Source: DASUCS01 sp041166745 (GTDB lineage Bacteria; Actinomycetota; Acidimicrobiia; Acidimicrobiales; JACDCH01). Taken from it: a DNA stretch of 64,000 bases. The stretch is from positions 1 through 64,000 of the forward strand of contig JBEEGH010000001.1 of the NCBI GenBank assembly GCA_041166745.1, read 5' to 3'. The notes beneath the pieces are model-generated. The model was not told the origin of the DNA. It saw only the letters and a list, made by a program, of their open reading frames with translations, and made no database searches. Of this stretch, positions 9,201-18,033 are shown piece after piece (within the stretch, counting starts at the first letter, position 1; each line of letters opens with the position of its first letter). The translations under genes and the position numbers were made by a program.

Positions 9201-9632
9201 CGAGCCGGGCAGCGGTGCCCAGCTGCGGAGTGTGTAAGTTGCGCTGCCAGGACCACTTGCGGTGGACACGTACGGATTGTCGAACGAGCCGGTTAGCGCG
9301 TAGAGCAGTGCGAAGTCGACCTGGGTCGCGATCGGCGCAAGGACGGTCACCTGTTTGGTCTGCGACACGAGTCCGGCTTTGAGGGCCGTTATCCGGAACG
9401 TGCCGATGCTGCTCTCGCCGAGTGAGTACGTGCCGTCGGCGGCTGTTGTTGTGTTCTGTCCTTGATCGGTGACTTGAACTCCGGCCAGCGGTCTGCCGAT
9501 GGCGTCGGTGACGGTGCCGTGAATGGTGTAGAGCGTGAGCGCGTGCGCTGGGCTCGACTCGAGGACAGACACCACCACGAACCACAGTGTCGCGAGCGCG
9601 AGGACACGACGCGTCTTTCGATGGGTCTTCAT
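6282..9632 (-). CDS. Exported multidomain protein with phospholipase A2 domain
   Basis: A 1116-residue protein starting MKTHRKTRRVLALATLW with a signal peptide cleaved near AHA-LTLY. Residues about 30-105 form a carboxypeptidase-regulatory-like beta sandwich (TVTDAIGRPLAGVQVTDQG). Then come Ig-like segments (DNTPPLVGRFGPF). Around residue 875 lies FQVPCRMHDFCWDL, the Cys-x-x-His-Asp catalytic signature of secreted phospholipase A2 (prokaryotic/fungal type), flanked by more cysteines. About 165 C-terminal residues look like a carbohydrate-binding-type beta domain. The start at 9632 has GGAGG 11 bases upstream; the longer frame to 9764 has none and overlaps the previous gene. It is the last gene of a three-gene exported-protein operon, 61 bases after its neighbour. 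A calcium-dependent lipase activity is inferred from family. Confidence 0.75.
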   Translation of the reverse strand: MKTHRKTRRVLALATLWFVVVSVLESSPAHALTLYTIHGTVTDAIGRPLAGVQVTDQGQNTTTAADGTYSLGESSIGTFRITALKAGLVSQTKQVTVLAPIATQVDFALLYALTGSFDNPYVSTASGPGSATYTLRSWAPLPGSPGSTGGHSCIAVTDQRTGAAQAATYVSTNADASSNWTYVVQPPQATPEGGYQLSAIGSDCSSAIALTASSASPYIIDNTPPLVGRFGPFDNHNTIYPRQPLQIQVQDPGLSGINPSAASVTLVDETSATSQTLTPTFDSSLGVFTAVPASDLAVGHHYTFSITVRDRAGNAVSGGSTPYRGDHRIGDGGFDRIDMTATAASTHLAPIACSVALSGTNRVATCPNVAVSVAASSVSVSGSRRSFDRGYILHDVTLTAARLRWTIAAGQTQETDAYAQRLETTSEWQPRRDVFSYDTGSYDALPATFVSTPAATAVQFGTLKAVLPPTWAAAQSVELLMDGQTSYLEGVGSIPRTGACTTPLSASATCDPDPLWTDWTVIFASGSSSQSTVMSDHQAHGVTILRSWTTGPYPAYEGRIPPDQLAYVAQGQGVRSIEPIHSKSLDDYLADWRDEGLSIPPSIANGYASWSDGNLGFSQDLAIDPSQFSSVSRTRPDFAGANELPGPPPDGASVATAPRDSFRMRPLGTLSQANTADAVTNHRVLYAGIDNSYGIEGRPLSDEGLRFSITVVGPSSPRSYSFAVQMPANTSAIAGSDGSVLIADDHAGNADTPVGYIHPPVGRDAFGRDVPVTQTLDNGTLTVAINPEQDTIWPVVIDPTYTAVSCSTSGTGAYAYDYTHVTGWCPYGITFFWTSGYWPVKANIDQTNEPRVVDQNGDCSGPEPDHAAWYDFQVPCRMHDFCWDLRKVKPPYNYSNVSKADCNNLFRDAMITNCATKTIVYQTMCTATADRFKNAVDFADDSPQSRPSGSWPSAQWVYNSSFSSGTSGWTRINAGSHQMLWSVYSETSGQRFLGFTCNGAAGCILQQLVGQANPSFTEQFFGGEHMNNYTQARCEIGTCQARMFVNGFDPTTNSWVTLRSDTFTAPITGSGWWSISVDWVVPQHRYTAVVWGIQLQNSSAIMDIKYPQLNLAAPYN

Positions 9633-9693
9633 CGTCGGAGTGCCTCCACGTCTGTACACAAGTCTCGGTTCACGGGCCGTCGCAGCGCGCGTC

Positions 9694-10935
9694 TCACGTC
9701 GTGGCGCGCGGGAGCGTGGCCACGGTGAAGGTCCATGACGTTGAGGCGGCGTTGCCGGCGCCATCGACGATCGTGAGTGCTACGGCGTAGTCCCCATCGA
9801 GTAGTGGCGATTCGCCGACGCCAACGCCGGTCGGCATGGTCGGAACGGTGTAGCGAACGACACCTGCTACTGGGTCGTAGACAGCCTTGACCTGGCTGCT
9901 GCGAAGGGACGAGGCGAGTGTCATGTGGACCAAGTGAGCGTCAATGCCAGACCCGATGTCTGACACGGGAATCGACAACGTCGGTATGCGCGAAGTGATG
10001 GTGCCGCTGGGCGTTGGTGTGCCCAACTCAGGCGCGGAGTCGTCAACGGTGAACGCGAAGGCAAGGCCACCGACATTCCCCGCGGCATCGGCGACATGGG
10101 CGATGGCCGTGTGACCACCGGCCGCCAACGTCGCGACTGAACTAACGAGGCGTCCGGACTGGCCGTCCAAAGCAACGGGGTACGACGTGCCGTCGACAGT
10201 GATGTCGCTCTGGCTCAGAATGACCGGCGAGTTGTCAGAGGCGCGTACCGACACCTGTACATGCGGTCCGACGATTCCTGTCGGCGACGGAGAGTCCACC
10301 GTTGGGGGCGTGTTGTCGACCTGCCACCACACAGGGTTCGTGATCGAAAGACTTCGACCGTCCGCGCACGAGCGTGCGACGACCGCTGACCCGCTCGTGC
10401 CTTCGCTTGCGTCAACCGGGATGGGAACCGCGGACTGCCATCGATTGCGGTCACCTTGGATCTCTAGGAAGGTGCTCGGTATCCAGGTGCCGTCAGATAT
10501 CCTTGTGTAGACGCAGGATGCTTGCGGGTCCGCGCCGGACGGGTCTGGGGCGTACGAAGTGATTTGGAGCGTCGCGTTGGCGCCCGACTGATAGGCGAAC
10601 GAGTCCGCGGTGACCGCGATCGCGTAGAGAAGGTTGAAGTCGATGGTCGTCGCACCGGGTGTGGTGATGGTGCGCTGCGCCGATTGGCTCGCCACGTGCG
10701 CTCCGAACGCAGTGATTCGGTAGGTACCAGGGAGCGTCTCGTCGAGCTCGTACCGGCCCGAGGAGTCGGTCACGGTCGACTGTCCTTGGTCCGTGACTTG
10801 GACGTTGGGGAGCGGTCGGCCGAATGCATCGGCGATGAAGCCGACGACCGAGTACGTGGCCGCCGTCTGTGCGCGAGCCGGAACCGCCGTGACGCCGAGA
10901 AGACCAACAATCGCGAGGGTGAGGAGTCGTCTCAT
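9694..10935 (-). CDS. Exported Ig-like/regulatory-domain protein
   Basis: A 413-residue protein starting MRRLLTLAIVGLLG with a signal peptide ending near ARAQT. The first domain (IADAFGRPLPNVQVTDQGQS) is clearly paralogous to the first domain of the next gene. Two further beta-rich segments carry bacterial Ig-like hallmarks (DNTPPTVDSPSPTG, VDDSAPELGTPTPSG, HVADAAGNVGG). No wall anchor or enzymatic motif is visible. Its ATG overlaps the stop of the upstream gene by four bases (ATGA at 10932-10935), so the two are translationally coupled. Probably a secreted structural or binding protein. Confidence 0.7.
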   Translation of the reverse strand: MRRLLTLAIVGLLGVTAVPARAQTAATYSVVGFIADAFGRPLPNVQVTDQGQSTVTDSSGRYELDETLPGTYRITAFGAHVASQSAQRTITTPGATTIDFNLLYAIAVTADSFAYQSGANATLQITSYAPDPSGADPQASCVYTRISDGTWIPSTFLEIQGDRNRWQSAVPIPVDASEGTSGSAVVARSCADGRSLSITNPVWWQVDNTPPTVDSPSPTGIVGPHVQVSVRASDNSPVILSQSDITVDGTSYPVALDGQSGRLVSSVATLAAGGHTAIAHVADAAGNVGGLAFAFTVDDSAPELGTPTPSGTITSRIPTLSIPVSDIGSGIDAHLVHMTLASSLRSSQVKAVYDPVAGVVRYTVPTMPTGVGVGESPLLDGDYAVALTIVDGAGNAASTSWTFTVATLPRATT

Positions 10936-13382
10936 GAGCAGTTGAACGTGATCTCCAGTTGAGTGTCGAGGCGCAGCACAAAGCCGTATCCACCTGACGG
11001 ATTCGGGTTGCGGAACTCGGTGGCATGCAGAAGCTGCAGCGGCTGTGTGAGTCCGTTGGATGATTCCCATCCAACAGTGGCGGCAGCTGTCGACGCCTGG
11101 GACACGCCATCCCCAGCGTGCAGAGTGTTGGGCTCGATGAAGTACCAACCGGGCACGACGAAGTGGGGCGAAAGTGAGGAGTCGAGCTGGTATTGAACCC
11201 CCGGCGTCACGAGTGGAATGTTGGGGTTTTGCGTCTCAGAGGCGGTGCTCGCGGCGGATGTTTGCGCCCCGACGCGCACCGCGGTAACTCCTACTCCTCC
11301 GCCATAGGTGTGCGCGAAGAACGAACCGCCAGTGAGGGACGACGTCGCGCCGTCGATCGACTGCACGACGGATGTGGCGCGAGTTATGGCACCGGACGCC
11401 GACCCAGTACCGCCTGCGGGACACCTATCGGTGCCTGTAGCAACTTTGTCCTGCTGGAGTGTGGGAAAGCCGCCCGCGGGGTCGGCGAACACGAAGGCGT
11501 TGAGGTACGCGGTTCCGTAGCCGCTTCCCGTCGATGGCGATGCATTGGGGTCGCACGAGTTAGTTGTGGGTAGCAGTGCAAACTGCAAGGGCGTACAGCC
11601 AACGCGGATCGCGTTGTTCGCGATTTGCCAGACCTGCCCGCCGCTCGGGCTGTTGAGACAACCGGTGGATCCGTCGGCTGGAGCGCACGAGGGCGTGAGC
11701 GTTGACTCGAGCGCGTTCGGGTCCGGATCGGCGAGCGCTTGCGGATCTGGCAGCACCAGTGAGAGCGGTCCGCTCCCGGCCGGTGTGACGGTCGCGTAAG
11801 GGGGCGCGCCGTCGGTGCAGACCACGGTCGCGTTGGAGCTGTCTCGGCGAAGGCACGCATCGACGGACAAGTTCGCTTCGACTGTCGTTCCGTTGAAGTT
11901 GCCGCCCAGGATCGGATACGAGGTCTCGAAGGCCGATGCTGGGAGCGTCGATGTCGCAGAGATGAGCGTCGCTGTCGATCCGTATGTGCGAAAGGGTGCT
12001 GGCACGTCGACGGTGATGGAAGGGATCGCCATCGTTTGCGGCGCGAGCGCGGCCGTGACTTGCGTCTGGGAGGCCGACAGGGCCGCGATTGGGTAATTGG
12101 CGTAGCCCCGAGCCGTTCCGACAGAGACCGTCTGGTTCAGCGGCCCGTTCTGGAACAGCACGTTGACCGCGCCGAGGTCGACCCACCGCCGGAACAGACC
12201 GGAGCCCGTCCCGCCGACAGCCGAAAGGCTGATATTCGTTCGCCCGACATCGACGGCGGGTGTCGTGAAGGTGACTGTGGATTCGACGTCGGTCGCGCTC
12301 TTCGCGACGGGGACGGTGACTCCGTGCAGCGTGGCCGTGACGGGCGTCGTCGCGACGTTGGCTGCGGCGTACAACCACTTGGTCTGTGCGGTGTGGCCGA
12401 GGTAGTCGCTCACGCTCACGCTGACAAGGTGAGCACCTGTACCGGTGCTTGTCGGGAAGCTGATGGTGATAGTGCGTGAGGTGCCGCTGCTCGTCACGGT
12501 GACCGCCTGACCGTCGACGCGGGCATCAATCGACGATCGGTCGACGCCGCCCGGGTCCCACACTTGGACGGAAGGCGTGGCATATCGAGGCGCTGTTGTG
12601 AACGGAGTGGGAGATTGGTTCGAGAACGCGGGCGGCGAGCTGTCCGCCTCGGTGCTGTAGCCGCCGCCTGGGTCTGCTGCTCTCAGGGTCAGGGGCGGAG
12701 TGTTGGACGAGCCGTCCGCGTTGCGCGCGTCGGTGCACGTGCCCAAGTACCCCGGGACAACTCCGCACGCATCAACTACGTAGTTCCGGTCCGGCGGACT
12801 GTTCGGGAGTTGGATCGAACCGGACCAGCGGTACAGGCCGCTTGCGTCGGGCCCGGTGGGCGCGAAGTTCTGAGGCGTCCCGATGAACCCGTTGATGTCT
12901 CGAAGCGTCGCCCGCACGGTAAAAGCGGACGGCGCCCCGCGGGTGAGCACGGCGACCGTGACGGTCCCTCCGGGAAGGGCCGCTGGAAGGTCGTAACCAA
13001 AGTTCGGCGGAGGCGAAAGCACGTCAGGCGCGAGCGCCAACGACCATCGAAGCACGATCGGGTTGTCGATGGCGGGAGTTGGCGTGATCGACGAGGAAGC
13101 AAAGCCCGGAGCGCTCGCGGTCACCGACACACTCAGCGGCGAGAATGTCGCGGGTACCTGCAGCTGCCACGCGCCGTTCGCGTCGGTCGTCGTCGACCAA
13201 GAGCCGCAACCCGCAGGACCCGTGTATCGCGTGACCGTCGCACCTGCGATAGCGGTGCCGACGGCATCGAAGACGTGTCCGCTCTCGGTGTAGCAAACAT
13301 CCGTCGGTCCCGCGCTCGCGATCGGCGCGTCACCGATCACGGCGGTCGCGACAATCAACAGTCCGCACAGCCAACGACGCAC
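10932..13382 (-). CDS. Large exported protein, first of operon
   Basis: An 816-residue protein starting MRRWLCGLLIVATAVIG with a signal peptide ending near ASA-GPTD. Residues about 25-100 are a carboxypeptidase-regulatory-like domain (GHVFDAVGTAIAGATVTRY). Beta-rich domains follow with the DSSPPAFSNQSPTP pattern typical of bacterial Ig-like modules. Several Cys pairs in the last third may form disulfides. No catalytic motif is seen. It is the first gene of the minus-strand operon and overlaps the next gene by ATGA. The function is unknown; secretion is clear. Confidence 0.7.
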   Translation of the reverse strand: MRRWLCGLLIVATAVIGDAPIASAGPTDVCYTESGHVFDAVGTAIAGATVTRYTGPAGCGSWSTTTDANGAWQLQVPATFSPLSVSVTASAPGFASSSITPTPAIDNPIVLRWSLALAPDVLSPPPNFGYDLPAALPGGTVTVAVLTRGAPSAFTVRATLRDINGFIGTPQNFAPTGPDASGLYRWSGSIQLPNSPPDRNYVVDACGVVPGYLGTCTDARNADGSSNTPPLTLRAADPGGGYSTEADSSPPAFSNQSPTPFTTAPRYATPSVQVWDPGGVDRSSIDARVDGQAVTVTSSGTSRTITISFPTSTGTGAHLVSVSVSDYLGHTAQTKWLYAAANVATTPVTATLHGVTVPVAKSATDVESTVTFTTPAVDVGRTNISLSAVGGTGSGLFRRWVDLGAVNVLFQNGPLNQTVSVGTARGYANYPIAALSASQTQVTAALAPQTMAIPSITVDVPAPFRTYGSTATLISATSTLPASAFETSYPILGGNFNGTTVEANLSVDACLRRDSSNATVVCTDGAPPYATVTPAGSGPLSLVLPDPQALADPDPNALESTLTPSCAPADGSTGCLNSPSGGQVWQIANNAIRVGCTPLQFALLPTTNSCDPNASPSTGSGYGTAYLNAFVFADPAGGFPTLQQDKVATGTDRCPAGGTGSASGAITRATSVVQSIDGATSSLTGGSFFAHTYGGGVGVTAVRVGAQTSAASTASETQNPNIPLVTPGVQYQLDSSLSPHFVVPGWYFIEPNTLHAGDGVSQASTAAATVGWESSNGLTQPLQLLHATEFRNPNPSGGYGFVLRLDTQLEITFNCS

Positions 13383-13512
13383 GTCCCCTCCCCCAGCAGC
13401 GTCGGCTGTGACCCCACCCGAGCGCGCTATGACGGATTAGGACTGATTTGTCGCATTTCGTCAATCAATTTCTTGCGTATTCTGAGCATCCGCCGCTTTT
13501 CGGACACCTGCG

Positions 13513-13532
13513 CTGAGGTGGTAGCACCTCAG
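13513..13532 (+). repeat. Perfect 8-bp hairpin before IS3 remnant
   Basis: CTGAGGTG (13513-13520), a GTAG loop and CACCTCAG (13525-13532) form a perfect stem directly upstream of the ribosome site (AGGAAGGAG) of the OrfA remnant. It may be part of the insertion sequence end or leader. Confidence 0.5.
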
Positions 13533-13545
13533 GAAGGAGTTCGTT

Positions 13546-13784
13546 ATGCCTGCGCCTCATCCTCCGGAGTTCCGTCGTCGTGCGGTGGAGCTCGCGCTCG
13601 AGGTCGACGAGAACGGTCAGCGCAAGTATCCGATCGCCAAGCTCGCTCGGGATCTGAAGATCTCCGTGGGGTGTTTGCGAGCTGGTTGAACCCGTCCGAT
13701 GTCGACGAGGGCCCCAAGCCCGGGCTCACGACGGCGGAACGCAAGGAGCTGGTCGAGTTGGGGTGTAAGCAACTCTCGCTTCGT
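13546..13784 (+). pseudogene. IS3-family OrfA remnant
   Basis: Starts MPAPHPPEFRRRAVELALEV after AGGAAGGAG, a typical IS3 OrfA helix-turn-helix start. The frame stops after KISVGCLRAG. The next piece, SWLNPSDVDEGPKPGLT followed by TAERKELVEL, lies in another frame. After that the similarity ends abruptly at the HxlR gene leader. OrfB is absent, so the element is dead. Its truncation point lies right before an intact regulator. Confidence 0.7.
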
Positions 13785-13815
13785 CCGTGGAGTAACGGTG
13801 GACGGACATCGGAAT

Positions 13816-14175
13816 ATGGCATCGACCTACCAAACTGACGATGCCTCGAGTAACCACGAGGCTTTGGCGTTGTGGAAGGCAGCGGACGTACGTAACACCA
13901 TCAGATTGCTTTCACGCCGGTGGATTCTTGATGTGCTCGAGGCTCTTCAACCCGGGCCTATGAGACGGCGCGCACTACGGGACGCGCTGATCCCGTGCTC
14001 CGACAAAGTTCTAACTTCAGCGTTGCGCGAGCTCGAATCCGCAGGATTCATTTCACGCACCGAGACGCTTGAGATACCACGAAGGGTGGACTACCGACTG
14101 ACCGAGACGGGCGCTTCGCTATCGGAGCCGCTCAGAAATCTCGCCAGCTGGTGCCGCGATCAAACAGCCACATAG
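13816..14175 (+). CDS. HxlR-type winged-helix regulator
   Basis: A 119-residue protein starting MASTYQTDDAS. The core has the HxlR pattern: RNTIRLLSRRWILDVLEAL, then MRRRALRDALIPCSDKVLTS, then ALRELESAGFISR and VDYRLTETG. These proteins are dimeric DNA-binding regulators, often of redox or aldehyde responses, and usually control a divergent neighbour. Here the only neighbours are a transposase remnant and a broken membrane protein. The Cys in IPCSDK could be a redox sensor, but that is speculation. Confidence 0.8.
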   Translation: MASTYQTDDASSNHEALALWKAADVRNTIRLLSRRWILDVLEALQPGPMRRRALRDALIPCSDKVLTSALRELESAGFISRTETLEIPRRVDYRLTETGASLSEPLRNLASWCRDQTAT

Positions 14176-14256
14176 CAACACACAGGCCGCCACGCGACCC
14201 GGCGCTGGTGGGCGGATGCTCGGGGTCACGGTGTAGCTGTTCATCTAGATGGTCAA

Positions 14257-15873
14257 ATGACGGATGCCACGAAGCGCGCACGCGTCTCGACCGGTGCGAA
14301 GTCGGCGGACGCGGCGTGGATACTCATCGGAGCCTTGGGTATCGCCGGCATCGCGCAGGCCATCCTCTCCGTTTGGTGGGAACGGAACTGGACACCCCAG
14401 CCCTGAGCTACCTCGCGTTCATGGTTGACCGTCTACATCGTGTCCCGTACGCGCAAACCTTCGATCCGAGTGCACCAGGCTCCTTGCTCTTCCACCTGGC
14501 GATCGGGCGGACCGTCGGGTATGGCGAGACCGCATTCGGTGTGGTCAACCTGGCGTGGTTGACCGCGCTCTCAGTCGTGACGTGGCGGCTCATGAGGCAA
14601 CTCGGCCCCCAGATCGCTTCAGCGGCGTCCGCGCTCGTCGCGCTGGGCTACCTTCAACACGGTCGCGACATGTCCCTGCAGCGCGACTACGTGGCCATTC
14701 TGCCGATCACGCTGGCGTGCTTGCTGGCGGCGCATCCGGAGCGCGGTCGAACTCTGTGGCGCGCTACTGGCGTCGGCCTTCTGTTTGGTCTGGTCGCGAC
14801 GATCAAACCGCAGTTGGCGATCGGGCTGCCGATCGTCGTGGTCTTCCTCTTGGCAGGTCACCGATCCGTCGCAACGAGCGACCGGGCCGAACGGATACGC
14901 CCAGCGCGCAACCATTTCGTGACCGCTCTGGGAGCGTTCGCGTGTCCAGTTGCGGCTGCCCTCGGCTGGATCGCCTACGTCGGCGGCTGGCGTGCCTTCG
15001 TCTCGTACTACACCGAGTACCTCCCGCTCTATCTGCACCTCGACGCACAACACCACGCGCTCGTCGGCAACGAGCGGCTCGCCTACCTCGCTTACGGGGT
15101 TCTCTCTCTAGGTGGCCTGTGGCTTTGGGTGCTTCCCGCCGCTCTCGGCGCCTACGCGGGAATCGTCCGGGACGGGCTGGCCGGGCCAGGCAGACGTCTC
15201 GCGTGGCTGCTCCGCGATGGCGATGGCCTGTGCAGTCGAGCCAGCGCTATCCGGACAGTTTTTTGACTACCACTGGATGCCATTCCAACAGTTCTTGCTC
15301 TGCTTGGCCGCGCTAGTTGTAGATCCCATCCGCAGCTAGTTCTCTTACAACCCTTCACGCTGGCGACTGGTGAGAACGCTCCGTCATGGTTGGGCGCGGC
15401 CGTGTTGGCGGTCGTTGTCCTCATCGGACTCCGTCCCGCTCCTGAAGCCATCGACCAGATCACGACCGGCCACGTTCCTTCTGCCGAAGACGGTCGAGCC
15501 GAACAGATCGCTGCGTTCCTCCGGAGCAATCTTCGCCCGGGAGACACTGTGCAACCGCTCGACTGGGGTGGACGGCAGAACACGGCATGCTCCTGGCTCG
15601 GGCTCCGATCGCCACTCGTTTCGTACACGAGTATCGGTTCTTCCATGATGTCTCGAACCCGGTGATTCAGTCGCTGCGATCGGAGTTCATCAGCGAGATG
15701 AACCGCGTGCAGCCACGATTTGTGATCGACGTCCAAGCCGCTCGTCCGTACGTGAGCGGCCCGGATACGACGCAACAGTTCGCGGAACTCGACGCGCTTC
15801 TCGCTACGCACTCCGGCTCGTGTACCAGGGCAACGGACTTACCATCCAAGAACGCGCCGGTGCTTGGCCATAG
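14257..15873 (+). pseudogene. Polytopic membrane glycosyltransferase-like protein, many frameshifts
   Basis: Starts MTDATKRARVSTGAKS. Pieces in all three frames assemble into one membrane protein of about 535 residues. They are ILIGALGIAGIAQAILSVWW, then DTPALSYLAFMVDRLHRVPY through several membrane spans, then MACAVEPALSGQFFDYHWMPF, then WLGAAVLAVVVLIGLRP, then EHGMLLARAPIATRFVHEYR to RLVYQGNGLTIQERAGAW. The DTPALSY...APGS region and the late soluble domain resemble GT-C/GT39-like lipid-linked sugar transferases. Breaks lie near 14390, 15212, about 15320, 15566 and about 15812; adding one G at 14390 and at 15565-15568 repairs two of them. Confidence 0.65.
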
Positions 15874-16065
15874 GCGCGTCAGGGCCTCAGACCCCTTCCT
15901 TCTCCTCACTATCGGTCATGATCCCAAACTGTCTAGTGCCGGCGTATTCGCCGACCCGCTGTTCGAGATGGAAGCTTCGCCGTCAGGAAGTCGCCTCGAT
16001 ACCTAAGTCAAGGTTTGCATCACTCGACCGGCGGGCGTGCGCCGCGTTCGGCGCACGCGATCAAG

Positions 16066-16830
16066 CTATTTGGGCACGCGGGCCGGAAGCATGGGTAGCG
16101 CTTCGTCGGTCATCGTCTTTGCGAAGCTTGGTTCGACAATGAACTGTCGGACCTTCGGCTTGTGAAACCACCGGTCCTCGACGCCATAAACGTTGCAGAA
16201 GGCCTTGATGTTCTTGCCGCCGACCAGCTGCGTCACAGAGGAGGTTGAGGCGCTGAACCCGAACTTCCCGGCTAGATCCACGTCCGAGATAGCGCCCGCC
16301 TTAACGCGTCCCTTTGCGGACAGCAGAACATCAGTGTTGGCTTGATGAGCGAGGATGGCAGTGAACGCCTTCGCGACACCCACCTGATACACATAGACGA
16401 AGTCCTCCTGCCAGTTCCCATCGCGGTAGGCGCGCAGCATCGCGAGATTCAAGGTCTCCGGTTCAGCGACTTCGCGGATCTTGAGCCCGTCGACAGCAAT
16501 GAAGAATCCGTCCGAGGCCCCAAACGTGATCGAAGCTTTCACCTTGGCGTTTGCGAACGCGCCAAAGGGTCCCGCGGCGTCGACCTTCGCGGCGAGGTTT
16601 ACCTTCACGTTGCTTCCCGATGAGATCGTGAAACGCGCGTCACTATCGCTCACGGGCAGCTCCGCCCCTTGACTGATGCCGAGCAGCGTCGAGATCGTCC
16701 CGCGGTAGCGGAATGATCCGTCGTCGTCGATGACGCCTACGTAGCCGAGATCCATTGGTTGGTTGAGCGGCAAGACCGGTCGCATGCGCGCCTCGGAGTG
16801 ACGGACTCTGTCCACCAGGTTGTTCGCCAT
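16066..16830 (-). CDS. Hypothetical protein
   Basis: A 254-residue soluble protein starting MANNLVDRVRHSEARMRP with GAGAGGAA just upstream. It is rich in beta strands (KVNLAAKVDAAGPFGAFANA, KVKASITFGASDGFF) and has no membrane segment or signal peptide. The C-terminal part contains WFHKPKVRQFIVEPSF. I do not recognise the family. It is alone on the minus strand between a broken membrane protein and a plus-strand gene. Confidence 0.6.
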   Translation of the reverse strand: MANNLVDRVRHSEARMRPVLPLNQPMDLGYVGVIDDDGSFRYRGTISTLLGISQGAELPVSDSDARFTISSGSNVKVNLAAKVDAAGPFGAFANAKVKASITFGASDGFFIAVDGLKIREVAEPETLNLAMLRAYRDGNWQEDFVYVYQVGVAKAFTAILAHQANTDVLLSAKGRVKAGAISDVDLAGKFGFSASTSSVTQLVGGKNIKAFCNVYGVEDRWFHKPKVRQFIVEPSFAKTMTDEALPMLPARVPK

Positions 16831-17055
16831 TTTGTTCCTCTCGCTGATTGCCGCCCAGCGCAGCCACTGATGCGTCGCCCGGTACCACGCACGCACTGGC
16901 TGATGATTACACGACTTCGGAGACTTCGAACCCGGAAACGGGCTGGGGACGCCTCCCGCTGACATGCTGTACCCCCGTTCCGCCGATCACCGCAACAGCG
17001 TTGCGCTAGGAACGCGGCAGGGCGACGACGCGACCGCAAGGGAGGGACGAGTCGG

Positions 17056-17640
17056 ATGGCCGGAGATTTGACCGCTGCTTGGTTCGGACTAGCTGGGACG
17101 GTCGCGGGAAGCACCGTTACCTACTTCGCGCAAGAGAGAGCGCGGACGCAGGAATGGAAGCTCAAGCTGCGCGAGGACCGACGAGCGGCGTACGCCGACT
17201 ACCTGCGCAAGATCCGTCCACTGCAGCTCGAGCTCGACCAAATCCAGAACTGGACTATGGAGGAGGGCGGCGTACTAAGCGCGCTTCCGAGTGACACGCC
17301 GGAGTACGCCCGAGTCTCGGTGGAGCGCGCCGCCCGAAGGGCCGACATCGTCGCACAGGTCGACTCGCTCTCCGAGTTCACCAATGACCTCGGCCTTGTA
17401 GCTCCACCCACGGTCATGGGCATCGCATGGCAGATCTACGGCCACTTTTTGAACGTGCAGCAAGCGCTAGACCGTTGGATACGAAACGGCGTGCTCGAGG
17501 ACGAGGATATGACCGTACTCCTCAAGGGACAGCCAGCCTCTGTTCTTAGGGCGCTGTCGGACTCTCTCCATGAAGACCTAGAAAAGCCGTGGACGAAGCC
17601 GACACTCCGCCGCAGGGTTCTGTTCCGCTTCGGCCGTTGA
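17056..17640 (+). CDS. Hypothetical protein with N-terminal membrane helix
   Basis: A 194-residue protein starting MAGDLTAAWFGLAGTVAG. One short hydrophobic segment at the N-terminus is followed by a long charged helical region (QERARTQEWKLKLREDRRA) likely to form a coiled coil facing the cytoplasm. The pattern is common in small actinobacterial membrane-tethered proteins of unknown role. GGGAGGGACGAG lies just upstream of the ATG. Confidence 0.6.
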   Translation: MAGDLTAAWFGLAGTVAGSTVTYFAQERARTQEWKLKLREDRRAAYADYLRKIRPLQLELDQIQNWTMEEGGVLSALPSDTPEYARVSVERAARRADIVAQVDSLSEFTNDLGLVAPPTVMGIAWQIYGHFLNVQQALDRWIRNGVLEDEDMTVLLKGQPASVLRALSDSLHEDLEKPWTKPTLRRRVLFRFGR

Positions 17641-17960
17641 CGAAGACTGTCACCGACGCAGGCTGTATGCCGTGCCTGCAAGTTGCAGTCATCAGAACGT
17701 GTTCTCCGTGACTTGGTCGGCCGCGCGCCGATCTCGCCGAGTTACGTCGACATCACGACACGGCAGCACGCTCCTGCAGAGCCGCGAACTCATCACGCGC
17801 CCCCCAACAGAATGTCCGCACAGAGGACGGATGTTTAGGGGCCTGCGCAGGCGCCTACGCGCCGCGAATCCGCACGCATTTTGATGTACACGCGTGGACC
17901 ACGCACTAGGTCTGACCTGCGACGATGGATTTTGGTGGACCGCGTCGGACGCTCACTGAC
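17641..17960. other. Gene-free stretch before tRNA fragment
   Basis: No supported gene. It contains GGTGGACC at about 17932, the same core as the left end of the IS3 element (18021), which suggests a second, incomplete insertion end. Confidence 0.5.
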
Positions 17961-17998
17961 CAATCCGCAGGTTCTGGGTTCGAATCCCAGGGGGCGCA
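17961..17998 (+). tRNA. 3' fragment of a tRNA gene (attachment-site type)
   Basis: CAATCCGCAGGTT is followed by a perfect T arm (CTGGG-TTCGAAT-CCCAG, 17974-17990) and GGGGCGCA, as in the 3' end of a tRNA. The 5' half (acceptor strand GCGCCCC, D arm, anticodon 5' strand) is absent. The sequence best fits the 3' part of a tRNA-Lys. A lone tRNA 3' end is the usual footprint of tRNA-targeted integration. Confidence 0.6.
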
Positions 17999-18033
17999 CG
18001 TTTAGTCGTTGACCCCATTTGGTGGACCACGGG

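Noticed and set aside
16066..16830. Bacterial gasdermin
   Set aside because: The beta-rich sequence suggested it briefly, but there is no adjacent caspase-like protease and no recognisable gasdermin N-terminal motif.
17961..17998. Complete tRNA gene
   Set aside because: Only the T arm and 3' acceptor strand are present; no 5' acceptor strand, D arm or paired anticodon stem can be found upstream.
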